Positions 37,793-53,235 of a DNA stretch of 64,000 nucleotides are shown here, one piece after another (the first letter of the stretch is position 1; each line of letters begins with the position of its first letter). Where the stretch lies: the NCBI GenBank assembly GCA_035236585.1, contig CP141128.1, positions 37,678,684 to 37,742,683 on the forward strand. The letters run 5' to 3'. The position numbers and the translations under genes were made by a program. This DNA is from Warburgia ugandensis. Lineage: Eukaryota; Streptophyta; Magnoliopsida; Canellales; Canellaceae. The notes under the pieces were generated by a model. It was given only the letters and a program-made list of their open reading frames with translations. It made no database searches and was not told where the DNA came from.

Positions 37793-38123
37793 TGTAATAG
37801 TCGGGGGTCCCAAAACAATGGTATTGTCCACTTTAGGTCTATTTTACCCCTCATTCCTCCCTGGTTTACTAAGGAAAAGATCTCGTTCTTGGAAGACTTC
37901 CACTGAAATCTTATCAATAGCCCAAATCCTCTATTCGGGAAATGTGGAACTAACTCTCAGTCCCTCATTTGTAGCTTGCCCAACCTATAGGCCCGCCCAC
38001 ATTTGGCCGCTCACACAGGCTTCACCTCTTCCCCTAGGGATCCTCCATCCTTCTTGACCACGAGCGCGTAGCCCACTCCACAAGCGAACAATATCGTTGC
38101 TGTGGGACACCTTGGCTATTACA
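37793..38123 (-). mobile_element. TRIM-like short LTR
   Basis: 331 bases, TGTAATAGTCGGGG to CTTGGCTATTACA, with TG...CA ends and terminal inverted similarity. The adjacent primer site shows that the element ran minus-strand, with its internal part to the left. Only 56 internal bases (37737-37792) remain before the LTR end of element B, so the rest and the partner LTR were lost or displaced. Small size and lack of coding fit a TRIM (terminal-repeat retrotransposon in miniature). Confidence 0.6.
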
Positions 38124-38785
38124 TAGCCTATGTTTAGATCAGTAGAAAATAATAATCATTCATTTTTATTAATTTTTTAAAGGCCCAAAACAAGTAGTTA
38201 GGATTTTTTGAATCCTTTTACTTCTTGTAGGTCACCTACTTTGGGTAGAAAAATATGATGAATGGTTTAGATCTAAAAGAAAAATCATGTACAAAAAAAG
38301 AAGGGTGTGGACTTCTTCTCATCACACTTAAGTGCATATATACTTAGTGAGATTCTTCTAAATATTACAATCGTTTGAACATCTGCAAATTATTAAAAAG
38401 TTAGAGAACTCTAAAGTACTTTAAGGTATTTCAAGTTACTAGTTGCTAAATAGGAAATTGTGACTGTTAACATTTGGCAGCTAGAATTGATTGTAGAGGG
38501 TTCAGCTTTAGGGAAAACCATAACTTCGTTTGTGTGTAGGAGATGAGATATAGATGGTTACTCTCTACAAGATGTTCAAGTGGGGATTATAGATTGGAGA
38601 GCTGCAAATCAGTTGGAGGGCAAGAGTGATTGAACACTAATTTTAAATCCCTTAAGATTGCCATCTATATTCCTCTAACCAGCTTCTGGTGTTTAATAAA
38701 TGAGAGCAAAATAACATCATTCAAGCTAAATGTAGCTTCTTCAAAGTCAAATGGTCCCATCCGTTTACCTCATTACAAGATTATA
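38124..38785. other. Intergenic DNA, nothing recognised
   Basis: AT-rich. Possibly includes degraded upstream LINE sequence, since an RNase H domain follows, but no readable motif. Confidence 0.4.
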
Positions 38786-39190
38786 TCAAAATGAATTGGT
38801 TATTCAATTGTATTTTGGTAGTTCATCTTTGGTTAATCCTAGCTATGCATAGTTGATGCAAGAGGTATCCTTAGTGATTGGAGAGGATATTTTGTGGTTG
38901 CATTCAGTTATTTCATTGGGAAAGAGTAACAATGTGGCTGGAGAATAGTAAGCGCTCCTTTTATGGTATAAAACTCCCCACTGACCTTAATCTTATGAAT
39001 TGGTCGATGTGCAGAGCTTCGTCTTTAGTAATAAATGGATTAAAAGAAATGCAAATCAATGTGGAGAGTATTGCATATTTAAAAAGAGCGTGGGAGATGG
39101 AAGGGAGGTGACATTTAGAGTCAGATATACAGGAAGGCGAACGAAGCAATTAACTTTTTGGCAACCAAAGCTTCTATGCAGTAGGTTTCT
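38786..39190 (+). pseudogene. LINE-type RNase H-like domain remnant
   Basis: Successive frames encode FGSSSLVNPSYA (about 38812), a Trp-Arg-Gly strand (near 38880), KSNNVAGE (conserved N-x-A-E region near 38925), SSLVINGLKEMQINVESIAY (39020-39080), and IYRKANEAINFLA (about 39128-39165). This is the order of the plant retrotransposon RNase H fold (D-G-S start, NNxAE, D-S-x-L-V-I, H-x-x-R-x-x-N-x-x-A-D). The first catalytic Asp is lost and the frame shifts at least twice. It would have degraded RNA in RNA:DNA hybrids. Confidence 0.65.
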
Positions 39191-39710
39191 GAAGACTGGA
39201 AAGATGAAGCCCACCACTTTGAAACTTACATTCTCCAATGATGCTAGATGTGTTTTAGTTGATAGAATATGTAACAACTATGATATGGGTTTGTTCATTA
39301 GTTAATGAATCATTGAATTTCCTAAAAAAGGAAAAAAAATACGATATGGCTTTTGGCAGAATGCATTTGGGAAAGTTGTTTCTTCAGTTTCTCGTATTTC
39401 TAAACACTAGGAATAGAAATGAAAAAAAGAGTTGTTAATCAACCATTCCATTAGATCAAGTAGACTAAGTAGAAAAATTTATACATTATAGTTTTATAAA
39501 CTCTCTACCCTTGCTGTTTTCATTGGCTTGCACTGTGGTGAGGTGGATTTTTCTTTGCTTTGAGATGAGATCTGGCTTGAGGTGACTTGAGCTGGGTTGA
39601 GATGACCTAAAGTTGGCATTAGATAATTGAGATGACTGAAAATTCAACTTAACAGTGAGCCATGATGAGATGGTTTTCATCTAAGCTCATCTCAAGCAAA
39701 TAATATCATC
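39191..39710. other. Intergenic DNA with CTTGAGATGA-type words
   Basis: 39191-39550 shows nothing recognisable. 39555-39715 is rich in 'ttgagatga' on the left and 'tcatctcaag' on the right; see the foldback candidate. Confidence 0.5.
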
Positions 39711-39715
39711 TCAAG

Positions 39716-42700
39716 TGTAACAACCTAGGTTTTTATAACACATTTTATAATACATTTTGTAAAGATAGGGCCCTTAGTAGTAAAAAAATTTTGCAAAACA
39801 AAGCAATGAAAATTCTTTTCTTTAGAATTTGTTTTGTAAAACCCAAGTCACCACTTCATACATAACAATATAGTTTTGTACAAGATAAAATTCCATTGAA
39901 GGAAGATACTTTTATTAAACTTCAGGATACATCTAGTGGTTCACAGTACACAGCCTATTGTATCCTTACAATACTTGTCCAAATACACAATCCAAATCAC
40001 AAAGCTTTAAATACAATACAAGCTCTCAATACAATACTAGCTCTCAATACAATGTTTCAAGGGGTATACCTTAATTATTTATTCTTCAATAGTTCTTCAA
40101 GTCTTAAGCTCCTAAGTCTCCTTCTCTGTATCTGAGATATTGTAAACATTCAAACATTTGCAATATCTCAGCAGGTTATGCTTGATAGGGGATAAAAATG
40201 TAAGTTATTGATAGTATAATCTCAATATTCAATTATCCCATGATTCATTCTATCATAAACACATTCATGGACCACTATCATTTATATGGACATCTCTTTT
40301 TTTTTTTCATTTGTGTTCATCTTTATACATACATATTGTATACGGACAAATCCATTAAAATTGTGAAAATAGTCAATAATCATTTCCATACTAAGGTGAT
40401 TAACTCCTTTCACTATAGGAGATTTGTATCTCAGCCAGTTACTATACTGGGATTTCTCTTCTTGGGAAAAGTACTAGTAATATATAATTACCTGGCACTT
40501 CATCATGCCATCCCTTAAGGCATTTCATTATGCCAATTTCATATGCATCATAATGCAAAATAATCAAGGACTATTATGCTTGCAGTCTGATCCGTACAGC
40601 ACACCTGGATAACTGCTCTATAATCCACTTATACCATTGTGTGTGCAAATTACAATATCCATGTCCGTATGGGGGGACCATAACTGTCACAATGGTGGCG
40701 TTCCCATAATTGCCCCACCCGACTTTCAGCCTTTCTTAGGCTTGGTATTCAATTTCATCAAGTTTCGGAGAACGGGTGGCCAAACCCTCGTAACTCTCCT
40801 AGCATAGCATTCCCAGGCCTACGCCTGTTTAAAAAAAAACCACAAGTCTCCATGCTTGTATGTAAAACAATACTTATACATATCAGACTATCTGTCTATT
40901 TATCTAGGGCTGCAATATTTTTTACTCCCCTATTTACTTAGGGTTGTTCTCAATTCTTAACTTAACCATTTTATACTTATTTTTCTCATCATTTGGTTGG
41001 ATCATATTTAATTTTGAGGTATTTATCACAATATATTGGTATTGTACATGTCAATACTTCAAAACATAAAGTCATGTATTAAACATGTATCTTCATGTAA
41101 AAGCATTCTTAAAATCCCCCTACCTCAATAAGGTATTCTTACTCCTTGAAATCTGCCATAGTTTTGATCAACATATATCTGTCAAATCATACGTATAATG
41201 TCATCTTTCTAGTCAATGGCACATACTACATGGTCTTTCGATTATCCTTATGTAGGATGATCTAAATCTTTCTTCCTTGAATCACATATAACCAAGGGTT
41301 CAGTATCTTCTATACAAGTACTATCTATATCATACATAAATAATCAAATCTATATTGCTATTTCTTTTCCTTTATTATTTTTGATCATTCAATATCTCAT
41401 CTTGTTTCATCATCCTTATCTTACTTATTATTTTTATTATGGTTAGATAATTTACTAACCTTTTATGCTCTTATTATTATTATTCAACCAGTTAATGTTT
41501 TACTGGTTGAAGATAACTTATTTCAGCCTAAGTCTAGACTGCTCCTCTTATTTCCAATTGGCTAAGGCTTCGTAGTTGAATGGGTGAACACAAAGTTGTT
41601 ACTTCAATCCTCATGTAAGGAGGCATTTAGACCTCACAAATGTTAACGGAAGGTAAGGGAAGAGCGAGGCTCTATTAGAAAAACCCCTTAACCACTACGT
41701 TCAACATTCACTAAAGTGACCTTAGCTCAACCTTTCATAAGGTTCCTATGAGCATGTTAACCCTAAGTACACTTTCTAATTGATTTTAATTAAGTCCATG
41801 AACATTTAAAATGTCATTCATGGGGTTTATTATTCTCCTAGTTTGGGCCAAGGATTTGATAATCCTTATATTGTCCTACTAACTATAGCCATCACTAATT
41901 AAGTCCAAGTCAAATAATTCACTCTTGTTTGTGTCATGAAACTCTACTTTCTCATTAAATTCTATTTTTGGTGTTTTATGCTCTTTATCTCATAACTACT
42001 TTAACAATTAAATCTACTAATAAAATTTAACCATAAATGAATTATAATTTTAAAGCATAAAACTACATAATTGAACAACCTAATGATAATGGTACAAGGT
42101 ACTTAAGATTATAGTAGTATGATTTCTAACTAATATACTTTATCTAATAAACTCAAATTAAACTATCATGGACTTAAGGTATCATCTCATACCATAGTCT
42201 AATCTAACATGAAACCTTAACATGGTCCTAAGTTACAATTTATCATTCATGAATAATTTTATGGACATTTGAAATGAAGTTATACTAAAATAATCTATCA
42301 TGGATCCTATATTCATGAAATAAATCAAATGAAATCAATGCATAACTCAAGCTAACCCATTTTTTATTATTAAAGTTATTACTTATGATCCAACCATTAG
42401 ATCTTAGATATTTTCTTTTTAATCAAGGGTTTTAATTAATTTTAGGGCTTTTACTCTATTAAAGTCCAAGATCATACCTTTACTTTTGGTCATATTCAAT
42501 GCATGATTTCAATGGATTCCATCATAATATCATTCATTCAATCCATCCCAAGGATCTGATCATACTTGATCTCATTGATCAAGTAGGTCCCTTTGTATTT
42601 TTAGGGTTTTTCTACCATTAAGGGTAGATCCTTCAATTTATCTTAGATTTGTCCAAATAAATCATGGATGTCACTTGATTTCAACATTATATCATCAGTA

Positions 42701-44250
42701 AATCAGATCCCCAAGGTCTGATCATCTCAGATCTTGAAGATCATAAAAATTAGAAGCTTAATTCTTAAATATAGAAAGTTTCATGAAGACTTTTCTAAAT
42801 TTTATAATTTCAGAAGAAAATAGAAGTTATAATCTTTCCATAGCTTCTTTTCGATCTCAATTTGGAGTTCAGATGACTCCACAATTGAACTGTGAAGTTC
42901 ATAGTCGTGTTAAAGGTCCAAATTTGATCTGGCCATTAGAATAGGACAAAACAGGTGGAACTGGTCATCTTGACCTATTTTACCGATGACCACCAGTGGA
43001 AATGGGGTGGTGACCTGTAAATGGTCAGACAATCTAGATCGGACCGTCAAATCACCATCTCCCTTTTCTTCATCAAATTGGGCCATCAAATCTCCATGAA
43101 ATTGGATGTTATTTCATACCTAGGGGTTTTGGACCCTTCTGAATCTATTAGATAGCTCAGATTTTTCATCTGAGTCCTCCATGATGTAGATAGGGAGGGT
43201 TTTTCACTAGAACTTGATTTTCCCAAAAATTAACGTAAAATCAAATTTAGTAAAGTTAAAAATAGCTTACATGACATAAAATGATTATGGGATAATATCC
43301 ACCTACCTAGTTTGCTTAGAAATAAAGAATTGATGCCAAAATAAATAAATCCTCGTCGTATGTCATAACTCACCAAATAAATTTTATTTGTGAGTTCATG
43401 TTGATTGAACCGTTAAATCTTGAAATTACTTTGGTGGTTTTGTAGATCAAAGAATTCAAAACAATATGGATGGTGATATTTGTGAATTTTTATCTAGAAC
43501 ATAATGACTAATTGAATTTAGGGTTATTGTACTATTCCAAAAAGAGGAGAGAGAATGAGGGAAAAAGAGAGAGATTGTGGAAAATGGGGTAGGAGTTTTG
43601 CTGTGATTTTTAAGGAGATCTAAGGAATTTTGTGATAAAGTTTTGAAAATTTTTGTAGAATTTTTAGAGGTATTAATAGGTAGTTTTTGTAAAAAAAAAT
43701 TATTAATTTTTTTATTTAAATCTAAATTCCACTCAAAATATTAAAATGGGAAGTGAAAATTCCACTACCTCCACTAGGGGCTGAGTGTTGGCTGATGCTT
43801 GACTTGCATCATTGCTGACCTCAGTCCTTACCTAACTTTTGCGAATCCAACTAAAGAGTGAAATGACCATTTTGCCCTTTTATTTCCAAAAATGGAGAAA
43901 AATAGACATTATTCGTCCGAACTCAGAATTTAGTGTACTTAGAGTCATTTTGATTAGTTTTTCAAATACATTCCAAATATTCATGTTTTTATTCTTGGTT
44001 ATGAGTAAAATTAGCATTTTACCCTTTTGTTTAGAAAATTAGGAATTTTTCATTTTAACTCGGAATTGAACGTACTTAATGTTATTTCGAAAAAAAAATT
44101 TAGTACATTCAAAATATTCACATTTTAAATCATGGTTTAATCTCTTTAAAAAGAGAATTTCCAATAACTTAATATTCCAGCCTAGAATTTGTGAAAATTC
44201 AAGCTTTATTAATCTTCCTTAATAATTTATAAAAATTTAGGGTTATTACA
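39716..44250 (-). mobile_element. Solo LTR D2 (4.5 kb)
   Basis: Starts TGTAACAACCTAGG and ends GGGTTATTACA. It aligns by eye with D1 along its length (for example 'cagggcccttagt' against 'atagggcccttagt' near the start). It has flanking tcaag duplications and no internal region, so it is a solo LTR. Hairpin at 40132-40171, GATC-rich tract about 42370-42790, GA-rich leader about 43545-43580. Confidence 0.85.
40132..40171. other. LTR hairpin, D2 copy
   Basis: ctgagatattgtaaa and tttgcaatatctcag form a 15-bp stem with one wobble pair and a 10-base loop. Confidence 0.65.
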
Positions 44251-44255
44251 TCAAG

Positions 44256-48010
<3,755 letters not shown>

Positions 48011-48028
48011 CTTAATACTTCCCCAACC
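48011..48028 (-). other. Polypurine tract, Athila-like element
   Basis: Minus-strand GGTTGGGGAAGTATTAAG, directly before the 3' LTR. A purine-rich plus-strand priming site is expected here. Confidence 0.6.
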
Positions 48029-49662
48029 AGCATTTTGATAGTCTCGAGCAAAACATGCGAGCAACCAAAATTTAAAATTCCAAAATTTATTTTCAAGTCA
48101 ACTCCTCTTTTTCCTTAGAGAATTATCTTCAATAAGCGTCAACTTTAGCATACTAATAAAAATGATTGAAGAATTCAAAACCCTACCCATATGCTAAAGA
48201 TATTTCAATTAAGCTTAGATCTCAGAGTGAGTGTGTGATTATACAGTCTACATATGGAATTATCTGTCTCTAAGTAGACTTCAAACTTTTGAACACCATC
48301 TGAAATATGTTTTGACCTCAATCCTCACTAATGACATATGCTCGCAAGCAAAATCTCTCAGATTAATGGTTCAAATCATATCTCTCTTTTAATTATGTTA
48401 GCTGAGTCAATAAAAGCAAATTTATCTCACATATGCTCATGAAGAACGTGAGTTACTAAGGAATTTAATTATTGATCACTTTAGAATGGATACCATTACC
48501 TTTGAATATTAAAAAATACCACTTTTTAAATCCTATCTATACATTTCCTCATCAAGACTATATTTCTCTTAGAATCAATAAGTCTTTGACTAGGACGAAA
48601 CGTAAGCTTAGGATAGGGTACCAAAGAAAGGGTATACTGGTATTCAAAATTTCTTCAAAAATAAGTATAGGTCTTCTACTAAAGTTGACAAATCTTCTTT
48701 ACTTTGCTGAAGTGAATATTTCATTTTTCTTTGCATTCTTCAAACCTTTTTTTTTTTTTTTGTATTCACACTTTTGAAGAACATTTCTTTTCTTGGTATT
48801 CACTTTTCTACTTTTATCATAACTAAAAGGTATATCTTCATTCATCTCTAACTTATTTTTTCAAAGAAAATGGGCAATGGATAATTTATATTGGGGTTAA
48901 TATAGGTAAAGGGTAATTTGGGTGACAAAGGAAAAGGTTAATATAAGAGGCTCAAGTTGGTTAACTAGTAGTAAAAATACTTTTGGGTAGGCTTTATGTC
49001 ACTAGGTTAACAACAAGGATGGCCTAAATAATTTTTTAAGTTTCCTATAATCTATCAGATTCAATGAACTTTTAGAATTTTAAAGGTAATACTCTACTTA
49101 TTCAAGTAATTAGCCAAATTTAAGAATTGATGGGATCAATTTTCTTTAAGCACGCTGAAGAAAATTATTAATATTTATAACCTATCAAAAAGAATGAATG
49201 ACTTTAAAACTCACTTAGATTATAAGTCTCCACTAAATTTCTTTAGAATCTCTAAATTATAGCTACTTATCAATTTGGACTATCTATATGCAATTACAAG
49301 TACATATGTGATCTGAGACTTAGCTTTCATGAAATAATATAGAAAATGAGTAAAATGATGAATTAATCATGTTCAAATTCAATAATAAGCCAAAGTTAGT
49401 CAGATTATACTTTAGAAAATCTAATTCTCATCATAGTGTAGGAATTGACCTAAATTTTTTTTCAAAACTCTCTGTTATATATATATAATCAAGGAAATCA
49501 CCTAAAAATCTAAAAAACAACTAGAATTTGATAGAATTTTACACCCCTTAACATGATAGAAATATTGTCCTAATGTATAAAAAAAGTAGCACCTAAAATG
49601 AATATGGTTGATGTAGAAAAACAACAAAAATATAAATGATGATATAGAGGGATCAGATCCAC
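48029..49662 (-). other. Region between integrase and 3' LTR, no env-like ORF
   Basis: 1.6 kb of AT-rich sequence. Some Athila relatives carry an extra reading frame here, but on the minus strand I see none of useful length or with membrane segments. Confidence 0.5.
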
Positions 49663-50770
49663 TCAATCCTGATAAATAGGATCCTCCAGAGTAGTGGACT
49701 CAACTTCTAGATTCTCATATTGTAGGAAAGGCTTTAGACATTGACCATTCACTTTGATGGAATGACCAGTCCTATTATCCTCAATCTCGGCGGTCCCATA
49801 TGGAAAAACTTGTTTTACTATATATGTGGAGCTTAGAATTATAAAGTAGAACCTTCTGGTTTGGAGCAAAGGATTTTCTCATTAGGTTCTTATCGTGAAA
49901 AACTTTCATCTTTTCTTTATATATCCTATTACTTTCATAAGCTTCTTGCCTGATCTCATCCAACTCATTAAGTTGGAGTTTTTTATGTGAGCTTGCTTTA
50001 TCCATATTGAAATTAAAGATCTTTATTGCCTAGTAGGCTCTATGTTCCAATTCCATAGGCAAATTACAAGCCTTACAGCATACCATACAATAGGGAGACA
50101 TACCAACCAGGGTGCAATGTGCAGTCCTATAAGCCCAAAGCACATTGGTCAGTTGAAGAGACCAATATTTACAATATGGATTAACAGTCTTTTGAAGAAT
50201 TTATTTTATGGCCCAATTAGATACTTCTACTTGTCCACTTGTTTGTGGGTGATACAATGTTGCAACTTTATGTGTAATATTATATTTTTTCATTAGTACT
50301 TCAAATGGTTTGTTGCAAAAGTGTGTACTGTTATCACTTATAATGGCTCGAGGGGACCCAAATCGAGAAAAAATGTTTTCTTTTAAGAATTTAAGAACTA
50401 TTTTGTGATCATTATGCTGACATGGGATAGCCTCAATCCATTTTGGAACATAGTCTACAGTCAATAAGATATAAAGGTAGCCAAAAGAAGGTGGGAATGG
50501 ACCCATGAAATCTATACCCCAACAAAAAACTTCTATGACAAGGATAAGGTTTAAAGGCATTATATTCCTACGGTTTATTCCCCCCAGCTTTTGACATTGC
50601 TCACATGATTTATAGAACATATGTATCTTTGAATGACGATGGCCAATAAAAACCGCACAGCAAAATCTTTGTAGCTTTTCTAGGTAGAAAAATGTCCACC
50701 ACATGCTTCTGAGTGATAAAAGGAGATGACACTATGTTGTTCTAATTCAGGAACACATCCCTTAATGATT
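49663..50770 (-). pseudogene. Athila-like integrase (broken)
   Basis: The N-terminal part encodes PYLFKYCPDQIIKGCVPE and the zinc-finger words HSEACGGHF, with a later CEQCQKLGG, across a frameshift near 50700. The catalytic core at 50690-50201 has [10 protein letters not shown] (first Asp), [14 protein letters not shown] (second Asp) and [12 protein letters not shown] (Glu), so the D, D, E triad can be read. The C-terminal part (50150-49663) has MELEHRAY, LNELDEIRQEAYESN, RKSFAPNQKVLLYNS and HSIKVNGQCLKPF, which are Athila-type C-terminal words, over two frames. A stop follows HRAY where Trp is usual. The enzyme would join the cDNA to host DNA. Confidence 0.75.
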
Positions 50771-50800
50771 TGATCTGGGCAGTACTTAAACAGGTATGGA

Positions 50801-51423
50801 TCATCCCAAAAGTAGTGTTAAACATTGGAAAATAATTTTTTTCTTTTCTTGTTTAGTCCAATGTTTAGGAATCTTCCATGTAACTAAATAATTTGCAATA
50901 TCAACAGACCAGGGAGGATGGGAAACATAAAAAAGTTGCTCATAAGGGAAAGTGTCTTTTATTGGCAACTCATCTAAAGGCTTTGCTGCAATTAGGTAAG
51001 ATAAATGGTCAGCTACAATAGTCTCTACTCCCTTTTTATCTTTTAGTTCAATGTCCAACTCTTGGAGTAAGAGAATCATCTAATTAGTCTAGGCTTAGCA
51101 TCTTTTTTAGAAAGAAGATACTTGAGGGCCAAATGGTTAGTGAATATGATTATTTTAGATTCAACCAAGTAAGACCTGAATTTATCCAACACGAAGACAA
51201 CTGCTAAGAGTTCTTTCTCCGTAGTGGAATAGTTCATATTGGTGCTATTTAGGGTCCTATTGGCATAGTAGATGACGTATGGCTTCTTCTCTTTTCTCTG
51301 CCCTAATACAGCCCCTACAGTATAGTTGCTAGCATCACACATGATTTCAAAGGGCAGACTCTAGTCAGGGGGTTGCATGATAGGTACAGTGGTCAACTTG
51401 TCTTTCAACTTTATTAAAGCTTC
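50801..51423 (-). pseudogene. Athila-like RNase H (broken)
   Basis: 51342-51076 encodes MCDASNYTVGAVLGQ (first catalytic Asp), YSTTEKELLAVV (Glu) and IIIFTNHLALKYL (the usual third Asp is Asn). It continues in another frame from 51079 with LQELDIELKDKKG and VADHLSYL. A one-base loss near 51076 separates the frames. Two stops (about 51412 and 51362) stand where Gln and Trp are expected. It follows reverse transcriptase directly. Confidence 0.75.
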
Positions 51424-52330
51424 TTAACAATCCTCAGTCCACTCAAAAGGGGTATCCTTTGTGAGGAGGTGACATAATGGTCTAGATATTGCACTAAAAT
51501 CTTTAATGAACCTCCTATAGAATCCTGCATGTCCTAGAAAAGAGTGAATGTCCCTAACAGATTTTGGAATGGGTAGATTGATAATTAGGTCAACTTTGGC
51601 TCGATCTACCTCTATACCTTTGGATGACACGATGTGGCCTAGAATAATTCCCTTAGGAACCATGAAATGACATTTTTTCCAATTAAGCACTAGGTTCTTT
51701 TCTTTACAACAAGTTAAGACTTTTCTTATATTTTCAAGACATGTTTCAAATGAATTACCAAAAATAGAAAAGTCGTCCATGAAAACCTCTAAAATTCTCT
51801 CTACCATATCACTGAAAATGCTCAGCATGCAGCATTGAAATGTGGCAGGAGAGTTACATTTTCCAAATGACATTTTTTTGTAAGCAAAAGTGCCAAAAGG
51901 ACATATAAATGTGGGCTTTTCTTGATCCTCGGGTGCAATTTCTATTTGGTTATACCCTGAATAACAATCTAGGAAACAATAGTACTGATGTCTTGCAACC
52001 CTTTCTAACATTTGATCAACAAAGGGCAAAGAAAAATGGTCCTTCCTTGTGACAACATTCAACTTTCTATAGTCGATACACATACCCCAACCAATGGTAA
52101 CTCTAATAGGGATTAATTCATTGTTGGCATTAGTTATTATTGTCACTCCAGACTTCTTTGGAACCACTTGAGTATGACTGACCCATTTGCTATCACTTAT
52201 GGTATAGATGATTCCCACATCAAGCAACTTTAGGACTTTTGCTCTAAACACATCCTTCATATTAGGATTTAACCTTCTTTGCATTTGACGACATGGTTTA
52301 GCTTCATCCTCTAGATATATAATATGAGTG
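51424..52330 (-). pseudogene. Athila-like reverse transcriptase
   Basis: The longest clean frame in the window (286 codons from an internal Met at 52284; similarity extends upstream as EDEAKPCRQ). Motifs in order: KLLDVGIIYTISDSKWVSHT, VVPKKSGVT, MCIDYRKLNVVTRKDHFSLP, FLDCYSGYNQIEIAPEDQEK, FGTFAYKKMSFGKCNSPATF, then the catalytic VFMDDFSIFG, with two of the three metal-binding Asp in MDD and one in FLDC. ILGHIVSSKGIEVD and SFLGHAGFYRRFIKDFS end the domain. It copies the element RNA into DNA. Lys in FGKCN, where Leu is usual, suggests decay. Its wording is Athila-type rather than chromovirus-type. Confidence 0.85.
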
Positions 52331-52419
52331 AAGATTAAAGGGTTAATGCCCTTTATATCAACTATGATCCATCCTATAGCACCTTTGTGTTCTTTTAAAG
52401 TGTCTATTAACTTTTTCTC

Positions 52420-53235
52420 CTAAAATGTTTCTAATTGGGAGGAAATTATTACACGAAAAGTCTCCTTTTCTCCTAAATAGTTATATTTTAAATCTGATGA
52501 TAGAGATTTCAATTCAAGCTTAGGAGGTTCTACTGATGATGGAAGGGGAGTGGATTCCCTTGATGGAAGGTCCTCGAACTGAGGTATCCATTTTTTTGTA
52601 TCCATGATAGGAACAGAATCAAGGAGGGCATTAACTTCCTCTATTAATGCATCCTCATTAAACTCATTAAAATGAGCCAAACAGGCCTCAAGTGGGTCCG
52701 ACAAGGAAGATGACTGAAATTGATCTTGCACAACTGAATTGATCATATTGACACTGTGCAAGTCATCAATGGTTTCACCAGGTTGCTTACAAATGTTAAG
52801 GATGTTTAGCTCTAATGTCATATTGCCAAAGGACAATTTCATGACACCATTTCTATAGTTGATTAAGGCATTGGATGTAGGAAAAAATGGTCATCCCAGG
52901 ATGACTGGTATTTCATTCTTCTCATTCACCACCGATTGTATATCCAAAATTAGAAAATTTACAAGGAATCAAAATTGTTCTACCTGGACTAGCACATCCT
53001 CTATTACCCCTCTCAATATTTTCACAAAACAATCAGCTAGTTGGAGTATAGTAGAAGTATGTTTTAATTCACCCGCACCTAGCTGTTCATATACCGAGTA
53101 TGGTAGTAGGTTCACACTAGATCTTAAATCAAGCAAAGCTTCATTAATCTTGTGGTTGCCAATAATTCAAGTAAGAGTGGGGCAACTGGGATTTTTGTAT
53201 TTTGGTGGTGTACAATAGTGAAGAATAGAACTAAC
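52420..53235 (-). pseudogene. Athila-like protease region and linker
   Basis: Around 53150-52850 the minus strand encodes INEALLDLRSSVNLLPYSVY, LGAGELKHTS, then IPVILG and NALINYRNGVMKLSFGNMTL. This matches the Athila-type protease, in which the active site normally reads D-L-G-A-S; here Gly is Arg. A stop precedes IIGNHKINEA and others follow. From 52842 a 140-codon open stretch links to reverse transcriptase, with acidic, variable sequence. Confidence 0.65.

Larger units (their letters stand above)
39711..44255. repeat. Target-site duplication of LTR D2 (tcaag)
   Basis: Identical copies at 39711-39715 and 44251-44255, abutting the LTR ends. Confidence 0.85.

Noticed and set aside
48029-49662. 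Env-like gene of the Athila-like element
   Set aside because: Looked for in the usual place; no sense-strand frame of adequate length or membrane segment.
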